Below, piece by piece: positions 27,234 to 34,632 of a stretch of 64,000 nucleotides of DNA (the first letter of the stretch is position 1; every line of letters starts with the position of its first letter). The notes under the pieces are model-generated. The model ran no database searches, was not told the origin of the DNA, and worked only from the letters and a program-made list of their open reading frames with translations. Source of the DNA: Cupriavidus neocaledonicus. Lineage in GTDB: Bacteria > Pseudomonadota > Gammaproteobacteria > Burkholderiales > Burkholderiaceae. The DNA is taken from positions 50,118 through 114,117 of the forward strand of contig NZ_AQUR01000087.1 in assembly GCF_000372525.1 (NCBI RefSeq), read 5' to 3'. The translations under genes and the position numbers were made by a program.

Positions 27234-27563
27234 CTACCACTGGAGCAGTACCTTCATTCGCTGCAGAAGCCAATCCAGTTCATCAGGCGATACCCAGCCT
27301 TTGCGCGCAACGGATACGCGTACGCGTCCAAGCGTCTCGTCTGGCGAATGATTGGGATGCTTCGCAACGTCAGCTTGGGCCACTAGAAGTAGTTGCTGAG
27401 CCAGGTCCTCGCATATGAACCAGCGCTCGAATCTCCCTTCTGGCGTCTGGCCGCCAACGTAGACGTTCCATGACAAGGTGGCGCCCACTTTTGGCTGCCC
27501 GCCAGGAACTACGGCTGGAAGCGTGGGCCGTGGGAAGTCGTCGGGTACGTCATTGAGGTCCAT
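27234..27563 (-). CDS. Hypothetical protein, first gene of the operon
   Basis: A 109-residue protein (MDLNDVPDDFPRPTLPAVVP ...). A beta-rich segment (GATLSWNVYVGGQTPEGRFE) is followed by helices (FICEDLAQQLLLVAQADVAK ... SPDELDWLLQRMKVLLQW). ATG at 27563 with AGGAG six bases upstream. The family is common on plasmids and islands but uncharacterised. Divergent from the XRE gene at 27768, with about 200 bp of shared upstream region. Confidence 0.55.
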   Translation of the reverse strand: MDLNDVPDDFPRPTLPAVVPGGQPKVGATLSWNVYVGGQTPEGRFERWFICEDLAQQLLLVAQADVAKHPNHSPDETLGRVRVSVARKGWVSPDELDWLLQRMKVLLQW

Positions 27564-27716
27564 TCCTGGCTCCTGCCGCCTGTGCGGGCATGTCGGGAGT
27601 GTCCCCTCGTGTGCGAGAGGGGTAGTCCCTGTGGTTGGTCATAGCGCCTGCGGCCCGGAAAAACCATGAAATGGCGATTTGTCAAGCTATTCCGGCCGTT
27701 CGTGGCTGGTTTTTGA

Positions 27717-27736
27717 TTCTACGAATTTCGTAGAGA
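27717..27736. promoter_or_regulatory. XRE operator 1
   Basis: CTACGAA-T-TTCGTAG perfect palindrome (27719-27733) with flanking T/A matches. Centre lies 33 bp (about three helical turns) from operator 2. Confidence 0.55.
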
Positions 27737-27749
27737 AACGCAACGCGAT

Positions 27750-27768
27750 TTCTACGATATTCGCAGAA
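27750..27768. promoter_or_regulatory. XRE operator 2, overlapping the start codon
   Basis: TTCTACGA-TA-TTCGCAGAA, an imperfect palindrome of the same half-site (TTCTACGAA) as operator 1. It ends on the first base of the XRE ATG, so a bound repressor would block both transcription start and translation start. TACGAT inside it could be a -10 box giving a leaderless transcript. Confidence 0.5.
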
Positions 27769-28124
27769 TGGGAAGAAAAGAGCCGGTTACGCTTTTTGGG
27801 CGCCGCTTGCGACAGGCAAGACGGCGTGCCGGCATTCCCCAGGACAAACTCGGTGTTGAAATTGGCCTGGACGAACACACCGCTAGCGCGCGCATCAGCC
27901 GCTACGAGAGCGGTGTCCACGAGCCCCCGTTCGAGGTCTCGGAAAAGCTCGCAAGGGCGCTCAAGGTCCCGACCGCTTACTTCTATTGCGATAACGACGA
28001 GCTCGCGGAATTCCTCCTTGTGTGGCGATACCTATTGAAGGCCGACAAGAGGGAGATTGGGTACGTCATCGAGAACAGGCTTTTATCGAAGGGGCTGCTT
28101 GGGAATCAGCGAGGAAAGGGATAG
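27768..28124 (+). CDS. XRE-family transcriptional regulator
   Basis: A 118-residue protein starting MGRKEPVTLFGRRLRQARRR. Cro/C1-type HTH at about residues 8-68 (AGIPQDKLGVEIGLDEHTAS ... ARISRYESGVHEPPFEVSEKL), then ALKVPTAYFYCDND and a short helical tail. Typical of small island or phage regulators. No Shine-Dalgarno sequence precedes the ATG; two palindromic operators lie directly upstream. Probably represses itself and possibly the divergent five-gene operon. Confidence 0.8.
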   Translation: MGRKEPVTLFGRRLRQARRRAGIPQDKLGVEIGLDEHTASARISRYESGVHEPPFEVSEKLARALKVPTAYFYCDNDELAEFLLVWRYLLKADKREIGYVIENRLLSKGLLGNQRGKG

Positions 28125-28737
28125 TCCTCACTACCCCATCATCAACGTCGACTGCTTAGGAATTCGCGTGGCGATAGGGTGTATACGGGCGGCCACAGGA
28201 AATCGGTCCGCAAGTACAGGCAGATTCTTGCCGGATAAGCCATAACGACGCACTTTTCGGGTAAGTCTTTGCCTGACGTTCGCTCTTACGACCGACCGGG
28301 AACCGAACTGGATGGGCCTTCGCTCGCGCGAGCGTTCGGTGTTAGCGAGCCGGCAATGTCTATCCCTTTGCAGCAACTACATGTCCTTGAGCTAACTGAG
28401 AGTTCCAGGAATCCGGCCGACGGTGACCTTTTCATAATCCGAGATTGGTTTTGTTGCCTTGTCGCGCCACCGTTCTTTATCCACATGCGGCGCAAGGCGT
28501 CCTGTCCACGCGACGGTCAAAGCGTCCTTTGATGTCCGCTGGAAGCGGAATTTCTCCGCACCTGTAAAAAAAAAGCCAGAACCTGCCGACGGCGAAACTA
28601 CAGCTCCTTGGCATCATGGCAGAGTCGATGCACTATTGAAGTGCCCGGAGGTGGGTTCGCGAACCAATGGGGGGAGGTGGACAGGCTCTTCCTCTGAAGC
28701 TATTCGGACGTGCGGCGTCCCAACAACTGCGCCCAGA
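28125..28737. other. Region without a convincing gene; possible ImmA/IrrE remnant
   Basis: Downstream of the XRE gene I see no complete gene. Around 28311-28385 the plus frame reads PSLARAFGVSEPAMSIPLQQ, similar to the C-terminal segment (LA..FGVS..AM..RL..L) of ImmA/IrrE metallopeptidases that often follow XRE regulators; no HExxH domain is left. An A-tract sits near 28566. It also contains the 3' end of the recombinase operon, for which no clear terminator is visible. Confidence 0.35.
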
Positions 28738-29160
28738 TTATTCGCCCAGGCGCGTTGGCGGTGGAAGCCTCTCGTCGAGCTTCGCTCTCAATCTAGCATT
28801 TTCCTGTAGAAGTTCGAGTACTCGACGCTCCACACTAACGAGCTTAGATTGCGCCTCGTCTCGCTCCGTCGTCAATGTCTTGTTTCGTGAGACTAAATCC
28901 TCCTTGACATGTTTTCGTTGGGATTGGCGCTCACGTTGCAAGGTTTTCGCCTTGTCCCTGATTTCCACAAATGTTTGTATCTCGCGAATCAGTGTTGGGT
29001 AGCGAGATATTCTTAAAGCAGTTGGGTCTACGTCAGCCTCTTTCGCGACGTTATTCTGGCTCACAGGGGTGCCAGCCGGAAGTACTTCTGGCTTATTGGC
29101 TTTCAGGCGTTCGAAAGCGCGCCGAAAGCGGTCTTCTGCTGTCTCAGTTTCGGACGACAT
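28738..29160 (-). CDS. ginD: Small HTH/coiled-coil protein of the recombinase operon (GinD-like)
   Basis: A 140-residue protein. Residues about 30-60 (SQNNVAKEADVDPTALRISR) look like a DNA-binding helical hairpin, followed by a long heptad-rich coiled coil (RDKAKTLQRERQSQRKHVKE ... SVERRVLELLQENARLRAKL). Last gene of the four-gene operon; its start overlaps the end of the third recombinase by 17 bp. This size and position match GinD of GInts and the small TnpC-type protein of Tn554-like elements, which assist recombination. Confidence 0.72.
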   Translation of the reverse strand: MSSETETAEDRFRRAFERLKANKPEVLPAGTPVSQNNVAKEADVDPTALRISRYPTLIREIQTFVEIRDKAKTLQRERQSQRKHVKEDLVSRNKTLTTERDEAQSKLVSVERRVLELLQENARLRAKLDERLPPPTRLGE

Positions 29161-31204
29161 TGAGATAGTTCCTTAGTCCCTGCGCCTCAGATTTCAGTGC
29201 AATTTCGCGAGGGCTGCCTGGTTTCACCTCTTTGAGCCGACGTTCAACACCTTCCAATTGGCGTTCTATGGAATTTCGCTTTGTGCTATCGAATATTGCT
29301 TCGCGACAAGGTTCGTGACCGTCTCCGCCCGCACACCGTGCTACCGATTCAATGCCACCATAGTCACAGTGTGTCCTGTTCGTACAGCCTCCTAGCCGCG
29401 TTTCTCGAAAGGAGACTTCTCCCTTTCGACCTGCTTTGACGAGTTCATTGTAATCCCTCGTGCTAAGAAGGTTGACTACGATTTCTTGCTTCCGTTTCTC
29501 CCCCTGAGGGGATAGATAGTGCTCATCCACCAGTGCACTAATTTGCTTGGCTAGCACTTCATATTTAGCCTCCACTGTTAGCCTCTCCCGTTCGTCATTG
29601 AAACGGACCCGGCTGTAGTTTTTTCCGTAATACCTCGACTGTTCAAGTGTAAGATGCTTCATAATGACTTGGATGGATGTATCGCTCAACAGGCCACTAG
29701 CGAACATATTAACGGCACCTGTACGGCGAGTTTGGTGATACGCAAGTGGCCAAATATTTCCAATTTCAAACGCGCCGTTTTTGCTTAAGTTGGGAGTTAG
29801 CTTCAAAGCGATTTCTAGGTCATCTTTGGTTATCGTAAGCTGCGCAGGGTCGAAAAGACGTGGATACCGTGTCTCTAACAGAACCTTATATGACGCCAAA
29901 TTGGAGCGGGTCGAGTAGGACCGCCAAGCATGCGGAGCAGTCGACCACGGTTCAAAAGCGCAATGGACGAGGTACGGATTCTCTATATCCTCCTTGCCGC
30001 AGTTAACCTTTGGATTCTCTTCGGCACACCGCATACGCAACTTGGCAACGCCAGTCATTGCTTTTACAGCCACTTGGACGCTTGGGCTTGTCGGCCATCG
30101 CGCATCACTGTCCGGGTCAGTCTTGGTTGTCTCACCGCAAACCGTAAGAATTTTCCCTAATACGGCGTCCTCCTCCCAAACTAGGCAGTCGGCCCTGAGC
30201 GCTGCACTCTCCCCAATTCGTTGCAGTGTGAAATTTGCGATGTAAATCATTCCGGCATGTTGAACTAATGACAAATACGAAGAAAGCGATTTAAGGAGAA
30301 TTCCTGTCATCGAGCCGGAAATCCATTTATCAATCAATGAATCTATTCCAAATCGTTTGGCGGTAAGCTCAAACGGGCCATAGAATTTCATGCCGCTAAG
30401 TCGCCGACCTATTTTCTCGTCTTCGCAGAACGGCAGGAGAGCATCTCTGTCTCCTTCGTAGGTAAAGCACGCCTCGAGTGACCCAAAATTGTGCGCGTAA
30501 GCGTCGACGCAGAAGTTGAAGCAGTCAGTTATCTGCTGCTCATGCTTGATGAAATCGTCAAGACATTCTCTCAGTCGGTGAATCTGATATGTCCAAATCC
30601 TGGGTGGGATATAGGCTGTTTGCTCCGTGTCGACGTCATCTGTTTCGGAGAAGGCTTTGGAAATAGAACACAGTCCAAACTCGTCTACCAGTACGAATCC
30701 AAGCCTCTCCTTCGCCCGTAGCAGACGGTCCAATTCCGCCAAAATCAAACTCCTGTCGGATTCGGAGTATAGTTTGGGAACTTCTTCGATGACCTTGGGG
30801 AATCGATAAAGCTCACTGGCGAGAATATTCTCTCGGTCACAGAGGGCGACTATTCTACGTAAGCGGTAAAAGGTGTGTAGCAGTGACCGCCAGGCCTTTC
30901 TGCTGTCCGGGCCCCACATTACCCAAGTGGTCAATAGCCTCATTAGGTGTTGATTTTGAGGGCGAAGCGGCTGACCAGACCTGCCAGGGCCTCCGCCGGC
31001 GAAATGGAGCTTGAAGGAATATCCCACCCATGCTGAAAAATCCCAAAAGGGGTCGCTCCATCTTGACAAGGGATTTCCTTCCGAATCTTCGCTGACGACC
31101 CAGTCCGCTGGTGGTGGCCAACTCGGGGGCCTGTAGCAGGAGTTCTCCGGCAATATTGGTGCGGCGCCAATCTTCAATGCGAATTCAGGGGTCCATGGGG
31201 TCAT
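29144..31204 (-). CDS. ginC: Large tyrosine recombinase, third of the operon (GinC-like)
   Basis: A 686-residue protein starting MTPWTPEFALKIGAAPILPE. Long N-terminal DNA-binding part, then a C-terminal catalytic domain with Arg in FTLQRIGESAAL, a Lys-containing beta hairpin (GETTKTD), HQTRRTGAV as the H-x-x-R box, and HLTLEQSRYYGKNY with the late His and candidate nucleophilic Tyr. A Cys-rich tail follows (GGCTNRTHCDYGG ... CAGGDGHEPC), possibly metal-binding. ATG at 31204 has GGAGG five bases upstream and overlaps the preceding gene by 20 bp. Confidence 0.8.
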   Translation of the reverse strand: MTPWTPEFALKIGAAPILPENSCYRPPSWPPPADWVVSEDSEGNPLSRWSDPFWDFSAWVGYSFKLHFAGGGPGRSGQPLRPQNQHLMRLLTTWVMWGPDSRKAWRSLLHTFYRLRRIVALCDRENILASELYRFPKVIEEVPKLYSESDRSLILAELDRLLRAKERLGFVLVDEFGLCSISKAFSETDDVDTEQTAYIPPRIWTYQIHRLRECLDDFIKHEQQITDCFNFCVDAYAHNFGSLEACFTYEGDRDALLPFCEDEKIGRRLSGMKFYGPFELTAKRFGIDSLIDKWISGSMTGILLKSLSSYLSLVQHAGMIYIANFTLQRIGESAALRADCLVWEEDAVLGKILTVCGETTKTDPDSDARWPTSPSVQVAVKAMTGVAKLRMRCAEENPKVNCGKEDIENPYLVHCAFEPWSTAPHAWRSYSTRSNLASYKVLLETRYPRLFDPAQLTITKDDLEIALKLTPNLSKNGAFEIGNIWPLAYHQTRRTGAVNMFASGLLSDTSIQVIMKHLTLEQSRYYGKNYSRVRFNDERERLTVEAKYEVLAKQISALVDEHYLSPQGEKRKQEIVVNLLSTRDYNELVKAGRKGEVSFRETRLGGCTNRTHCDYGGIESVARCAGGDGHEPCREAIFDSTKRNSIERQLEGVERRLKEVKPGSPREIALKSEAQGLRNYLNVVRN

Positions 31205-32864
31205 GTTCGCCCTCCAATTCTCGAATCTCGACATTAAAATCAGGGTGAAAATCCCCCTCGGCTATACGCATCTGCGCTTCTTCCACCCATCGACGTCTCG
31301 TTTCACTAGACTCCTCGAACCACTTCAACTTCTCCTGAATTCGTTCGATAGACCGCTGTGCGGGCGGGGCATCTTCGTCACGACGTGGCAATCTGTCTTT
31401 GCTCAATTCGATAACCTTGATGTGATGGAAGCTGGAAAGCGCCCAGGTATAATCAAACGAGTCAACGTCACGGTGATTTGCACACCACAGGCAACCAGAT
31501 GCCCGTTTGCAGTCGGGTTTTGGCGCTTCCGGAGGAATGTTAGCTACCGCTTGCGGTGTCCCCGTGCAATCGCCTGGCGCAACGGCTTCGGTTCTCAGAT
31601 GTGGGTCGGCTTTCAACCAGAACCGAGTCGCCTCAACCGTTGTTCGTTGGTAACTTGCACGTTCGTACTTGTTCTTCAAAACCTCCTTGGTATGCTGCGA
31701 TGTCTCCGCTGTGAGGATTGGGTCACCTGTAAGCCGAAGTAGCCAATTCACTCGCGTATTGCGTAATGACTGTGGTGGGATAAATGGGATGTCTACTTCT
31801 TTGCATATCTTTCGCATCCTGTCCGCAGAGAAGCGTCGGCCATCCCTTGCGCCGTCGAATCTGATAAAAGGAAACAACCTGTTGGATTTTCGAAATAATT
31901 TCCTACGCCATTCAAGATAGCGCTCGAGGTGTGATTTGTAATCCTTGAATATGTGGAAGAGCACGGGACCATGGCGGCGGTGCTTATAGTCCCGTACCTG
32001 ATAGCTGTCGTTGTAGCTCATATAAGAGAAGTGTCGAAACTCAAGATTGGCCGCTTCTTCAAGATTCATACCGGTCTGACCTATGAACATCAGAAGCTCG
32101 GCTTCTATACGTAGATTAACCAGCGAGTTGCGTTTGCTTCCTTCCGGCCATAAAGTAGGTTCCTGGCGTGTTATTGTCTTTCCTGCTCTCAATTCGATTT
32201 GAACCGGAAAGGGAACCTCAAGGGTAGTCCGAAGAGTTAAGCCGTCACAAATATCTTGAAGCATGTGTCCAAACGCGAAAGTGTGACTGAGATTTTGCTT
32301 CTCTGCCTGAGTTCCGACTGCCGTTATTCGGCGGGGTGGAAATTTGAGACCGGTTGTCTCAATAATGCAGGTGACTCGGTCAAGTATATGGTCTAGAAAT
32401 GTTCCAACCGTAGCCGCATAACCATATGCGGAGAGAACCGAAAGAGGCTTGCGGTCTGGGACGTTTGCAGACTTGTTTTTGCGGGGCAGACGTGTTCGTA
32501 GAACGAGCGAATCTACCCAAGCACGATAAGTTTCCTCGACCGTTGCGAGCGTCAAAGCCTTACTAGCACGTTCGGCAAATGCAAAAAAATATCGCAAGGT
32601 GAGCCGTTGCGCTTCCACTGTGGCTCGCGAGCCACCGCTCTTGAAGGATGCGTTGATTTCGCCATGTAGCCGGCTGACTAACTCCAGTCGCTCTAGTAGA
32701 GGCTCGCCAAATTTTCCATTCAATATCTTTTGCTGCGTCGCCGCATTCGACTTAACTGCAGAGGCGCCTTTGTAAAGCAGGATGTTGAGATTCCAAGGCG
32801 TCTCGTTCTTCCCAAATTCGACATCTGGGAACGTCAGGTCGGGCAATTGACCTTCGTTATGCAT
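31185..32864 (-). CDS. ginB: Tyrosine-recombinase-like protein, second of the operon (GinB-like)
   Basis: A 559-residue protein. N-terminal core-binding-like domain (ATVEAQRLTLRYFFAFAERA ...) and a recombinase catalytic fold in which the first Arg position reads TGMNLEEAANLEF (Arg absent), the second box reads SLRNTRVNWLL, and the end has QHTKEVLKNKY. A zinc-knuckle-like segment CKRASGCLWCANHRD follows. The degenerate first box suggests it is a structural or partly active partner that works with the complete recombinases on either side. Start overlaps the previous gene's stop by 8 bp. Confidence 0.78.
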   Translation of the reverse strand: MHNEGQLPDLTFPDVEFGKNETPWNLNILLYKGASAVKSNAATQQKILNGKFGEPLLERLELVSRLHGEINASFKSGGSRATVEAQRLTLRYFFAFAERASKALTLATVEETYRAWVDSLVLRTRLPRKNKSANVPDRKPLSVLSAYGYAATVGTFLDHILDRVTCIIETTGLKFPPRRITAVGTQAEKQNLSHTFAFGHMLQDICDGLTLRTTLEVPFPVQIELRAGKTITRQEPTLWPEGSKRNSLVNLRIEAELLMFIGQTGMNLEEAANLEFRHFSYMSYNDSYQVRDYKHRRHGPVLFHIFKDYKSHLERYLEWRRKLFRKSNRLFPFIRFDGARDGRRFSADRMRKICKEVDIPFIPPQSLRNTRVNWLLRLTGDPILTAETSQHTKEVLKNKYERASYQRTTVEATRFWLKADPHLRTEAVAPGDCTGTPQAVANIPPEAPKPDCKRASGCLWCANHRDVDSFDYTWALSSFHHIKVIELSKDRLPRRDEDAPPAQRSIERIQEKLKWFEESSETRRRWVEEAQMRIAEGDFHPDFNVEIRELEGEHDPMDP

Positions 32865-34122
32865 CTACTTTCTCCCAGTTTCGATTCGTGACGTTAGTGA
32901 AAGCTGCGCTGAAGGCCCCAGCCGCTTTCTCCTTAGCCGGAGTATTCTCAAGAAACTTGATATAACGCCATGTCATACTCTCGCTTTTGTGAAGCATCGC
33001 GTCTCTGACGAACTCTATCGCGCTGGTCGTAGCCCCGCAGTCTAGTAAGAGCTGCATAAGCCAAGTCCCGAAAGTAGCTCGAGATTGATGGAACTTGAAT
33101 TTATGCATGAAGTGAAGTCCGGCGTCCGCTGCTTGACTTCGCATTGTGTGAACCAACCGGTCTACCGTTGCGACGGTATATGGCTTGCTCGTGCGGGTGA
33201 GAAAAAGTACATCTTTATGGCTTGGATGGGCGTTCTTTTCTCGCAGGAGGCGTGTCGTGGACGTTGCGTAGGCCTTCAAATCCATCAAAACGGCCTCCGG
33301 GATATGAAGGTTTCCATTCACCGAGGACTTGGTTGCGACGTCGGTACCTGGTCCCACCGGGAGAAGGTATAAGCCCTCGACCGTGGGGTGTGCTCGGGCG
33401 GTTTCCAAACTCGTAACTGTAAGAGTGGTAATGGTGCCTAAGCGGGCTCCGGTGAAAAACCCTATCGCAAGCATTCGGTGCAGCTCTTCCACTGCATGCA
33501 CTGCTGTGTAGGCCAACAAGCTATTCCAGTGTTCGGCGCTCAATGGTAATAAGCCATCTTCCAGCATGACCCCTTGACGCTTGGAATTCTTAATGGAGAG
33601 GTCCGTGCTTAAAATGGACATGGCCCGCTTGAAGCCGACGTTATCGTACCGAGTCATCCGGACAATCCGGTCTTCCCACATCGGCGCTTCGGACCCCACA
33701 AGATTATGGGTATCGGCGAATCGATAGAACTGGATGACAGAGTTCATGCAGTTCATTGCTGTGCTGCTTTCTAGAAGACCTTTGTCGCGGTCCTTTTCCA
33801 GACGGCCTTTGAATTTGTTGAGCACACGCTCTTCTTTGCGGATGGGGAAATTGCGCCAGTCGATACACTGAGCCTCCAGGAAGTTGGCGTATCGGCACAA
33901 ATGCTTCATCGTCCGCTTAATCGTCTCCGCATCGAGTGTGCCGGAGGCGGCTCTGTCGAGAGCCCATACATTGGCTTCGTCCCAACCGGTGCCGTCTTCC
34001 CAATAGATTTGGGGAAGGTCTTTAATGGGCGGTCTTGCTTCTTTTGTATAGACAAGGTCGCCGTCTTCGCCTAAAGACACATGGCGGAACTCATAATGAA
34101 TGTATTCAAGCCGTGCCATCAT
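32857..34122 (-). CDS. ginA: Tyrosine recombinase, first of the operon (GinA-like)
   Basis: A 421-residue integrase. The catalytic set is complete: Arg in FFTGARLGTITTL, Lys in VATKSSVNG, FHQSRATFGTWL (H-x-x-R), and LHKSESMTWRYIKF with the late His and nucleophilic Tyr. The N-terminal half is a SAM-like core-binding domain (LDAETIKRTMKHLCRYANFL ...). Two adjacent ATGs (34122, 34119) and a GTG (34131) are possible; 34122 is preceded by GGTGGAG. It overlaps the end of the small zinc-/primase-like gene upstream, so it is translationally coupled to it. Confidence 0.85.
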   Translation of the reverse strand: MMARLEYIHYEFRHVSLGEDGDLVYTKEARPPIKDLPQIYWEDGTGWDEANVWALDRAASGTLDAETIKRTMKHLCRYANFLEAQCIDWRNFPIRKEERVLNKFKGRLEKDRDKGLLESSTAMNCMNSVIQFYRFADTHNLVGSEAPMWEDRIVRMTRYDNVGFKRAMSILSTDLSIKNSKRQGVMLEDGLLPLSAEHWNSLLAYTAVHAVEELHRMLAIGFFTGARLGTITTLTVTSLETARAHPTVEGLYLLPVGPGTDVATKSSVNGNLHIPEAVLMDLKAYATSTTRLLREKNAHPSHKDVLFLTRTSKPYTVATVDRLVHTMRSQAADAGLHFMHKFKFHQSRATFGTWLMQLLLDCGATTSAIEFVRDAMLHKSESMTWRYIKFLENTPAKEKAAGAFSAAFTNVTNRNWEKVDA

Positions 34123-34501
34123 CGTCTCCACCGAGGGAGACAGAACCGCCGGGCCTCGAAATGCCGACCGAGGAACTGTCTGGCGAAACGGACGTGAGTT
34201 CGGGCATCGCGGAGCGAAGCATATTTGCCGCGTGCTTGAAGTCTAAATTAAATAGGTACATTACAAGGTCGACAGCACCGCCGCCGCCCTTGTCTGCACG
34301 GGCATCCCAGAACTTTGGTCCGGTGAGAAGAAGCTCCCAGTCGCGGCCGTTGGCATTGACGTGGTACCGCGCCGTCTTCTTGACCTTTATGGGGTGGAAC
34401 GAGACATCGCGCTTGGCGTAGCAGCCAAGGCGTTGAAGGACAAAAGCGGCGTCTAGGGAACGCCACTGCTGCAGTGTCCGGTCGTCGACTAATCGAGACA
34501 T
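34106..34501 (-). CDS. Small DUF3991/primase N-domain-like protein
   Basis: A 131-residue protein starting MSRLVDDRTLQQWRSLDAAF. The segment FWDARADKGGGGAVDLVMYL is the signature of the short N-terminal domain that precedes TOPRIM in DUF3991-type plasmid proteins (CHC2-like, but without the Cys/His zinc ligands). Here only that domain is present, with a Ser/Gly-rich tail. First gene inside the right island end and coupled to ginA by overlap. May bind DNA or be a remnant of a larger protein; role unknown. Its ribosome-binding site lies inside a strong palindrome. Confidence 0.6.
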   Translation of the reverse strand: MSRLVDDRTLQQWRSLDAAFVLQRLGCYAKRDVSFHPIKVKKTARYHVNANGRDWELLLTGPKFWDARADKGGGGAVDLVMYLFNLDFKHAANMLRSAMPELTSVSPDSSSVGISRPGGSVSLGGDDDGTA

Positions 34502-34507
34502 GTAGCC

Positions 34508-34568
34508 CCCCGTGCACACGGGGTCGGGCCCTACCGGGCCCTCCGCTACTCGTCTTTTACAAAGACGA
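34508..34568. promoter_or_regulatory. Cluster of three palindromes between ychF and the recombinase operon
   Basis: 34508-34523 CCCCGTG-CA-CACGGGG; 34526-34541 GGGCCC-TACC-GGGCCC; 34550-34568 TCGTCTTT-TAC-AAAGACGA. All stems are perfect. They sit between the ychF stop and the first island ORF, so they may act as recombinase arm sites, as leader structures controlling the operon, or as partial terminators (none has a T-tract on the minus strand). Confidence 0.6.
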
Positions 34569-34608
34569 AAACCTCCAACCCCCACGGCAATGTCCATAGG
34601 GTAGGAGG

Positions 34609-34626
34609 TCTTAGGTGAATGTCAAT
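34609..34626 (-). repeat. Right terminal inverted repeat of the island
   Basis: On the minus strand, ATTGACATTCACCTAAGA, mirroring the left end at 5816-5832. It ends only six bases from the ychF stop codon (34633-34635). Confidence 0.6.
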
Positions 34627-34632
34627 GGAGGG

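Larger units (their letters stand above)
5816..34626. mobile_element. GInt-type genomic island carrying anti-phage defence systems
   Basis: About 28.8 kb of lower-GC, mosaic DNA lies between the terminator of one chromosomal operon and the stop codon of ychF. The right end holds three large tyrosine recombinases and a small coiled-coil protein in overlapping minus-strand order, the published hallmark of GInt islands (ginABCD operon, cargo, short AT-rich far end). The outer ends show TTGACATTCGC (left, plus strand) and TTGACATTCAC (right, minus strand) in inverted orientation. Cargo: CBASS, type I R-M, SPARDA, a Fic protein, an H-NS-like protein and unknown operons. Exact boundaries are inferred from these inverted ends and from the ychF stop codon; the uninterrupted target was not available. 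Confidence 0.8.

Noticed and set aside
5816..34626. CRISPR array, insertion sequence or prophage structural genes inside the island
   Set aside because: No regularly spaced repeats, no DDE transposase and no capsid, tail or lysis genes were seen.
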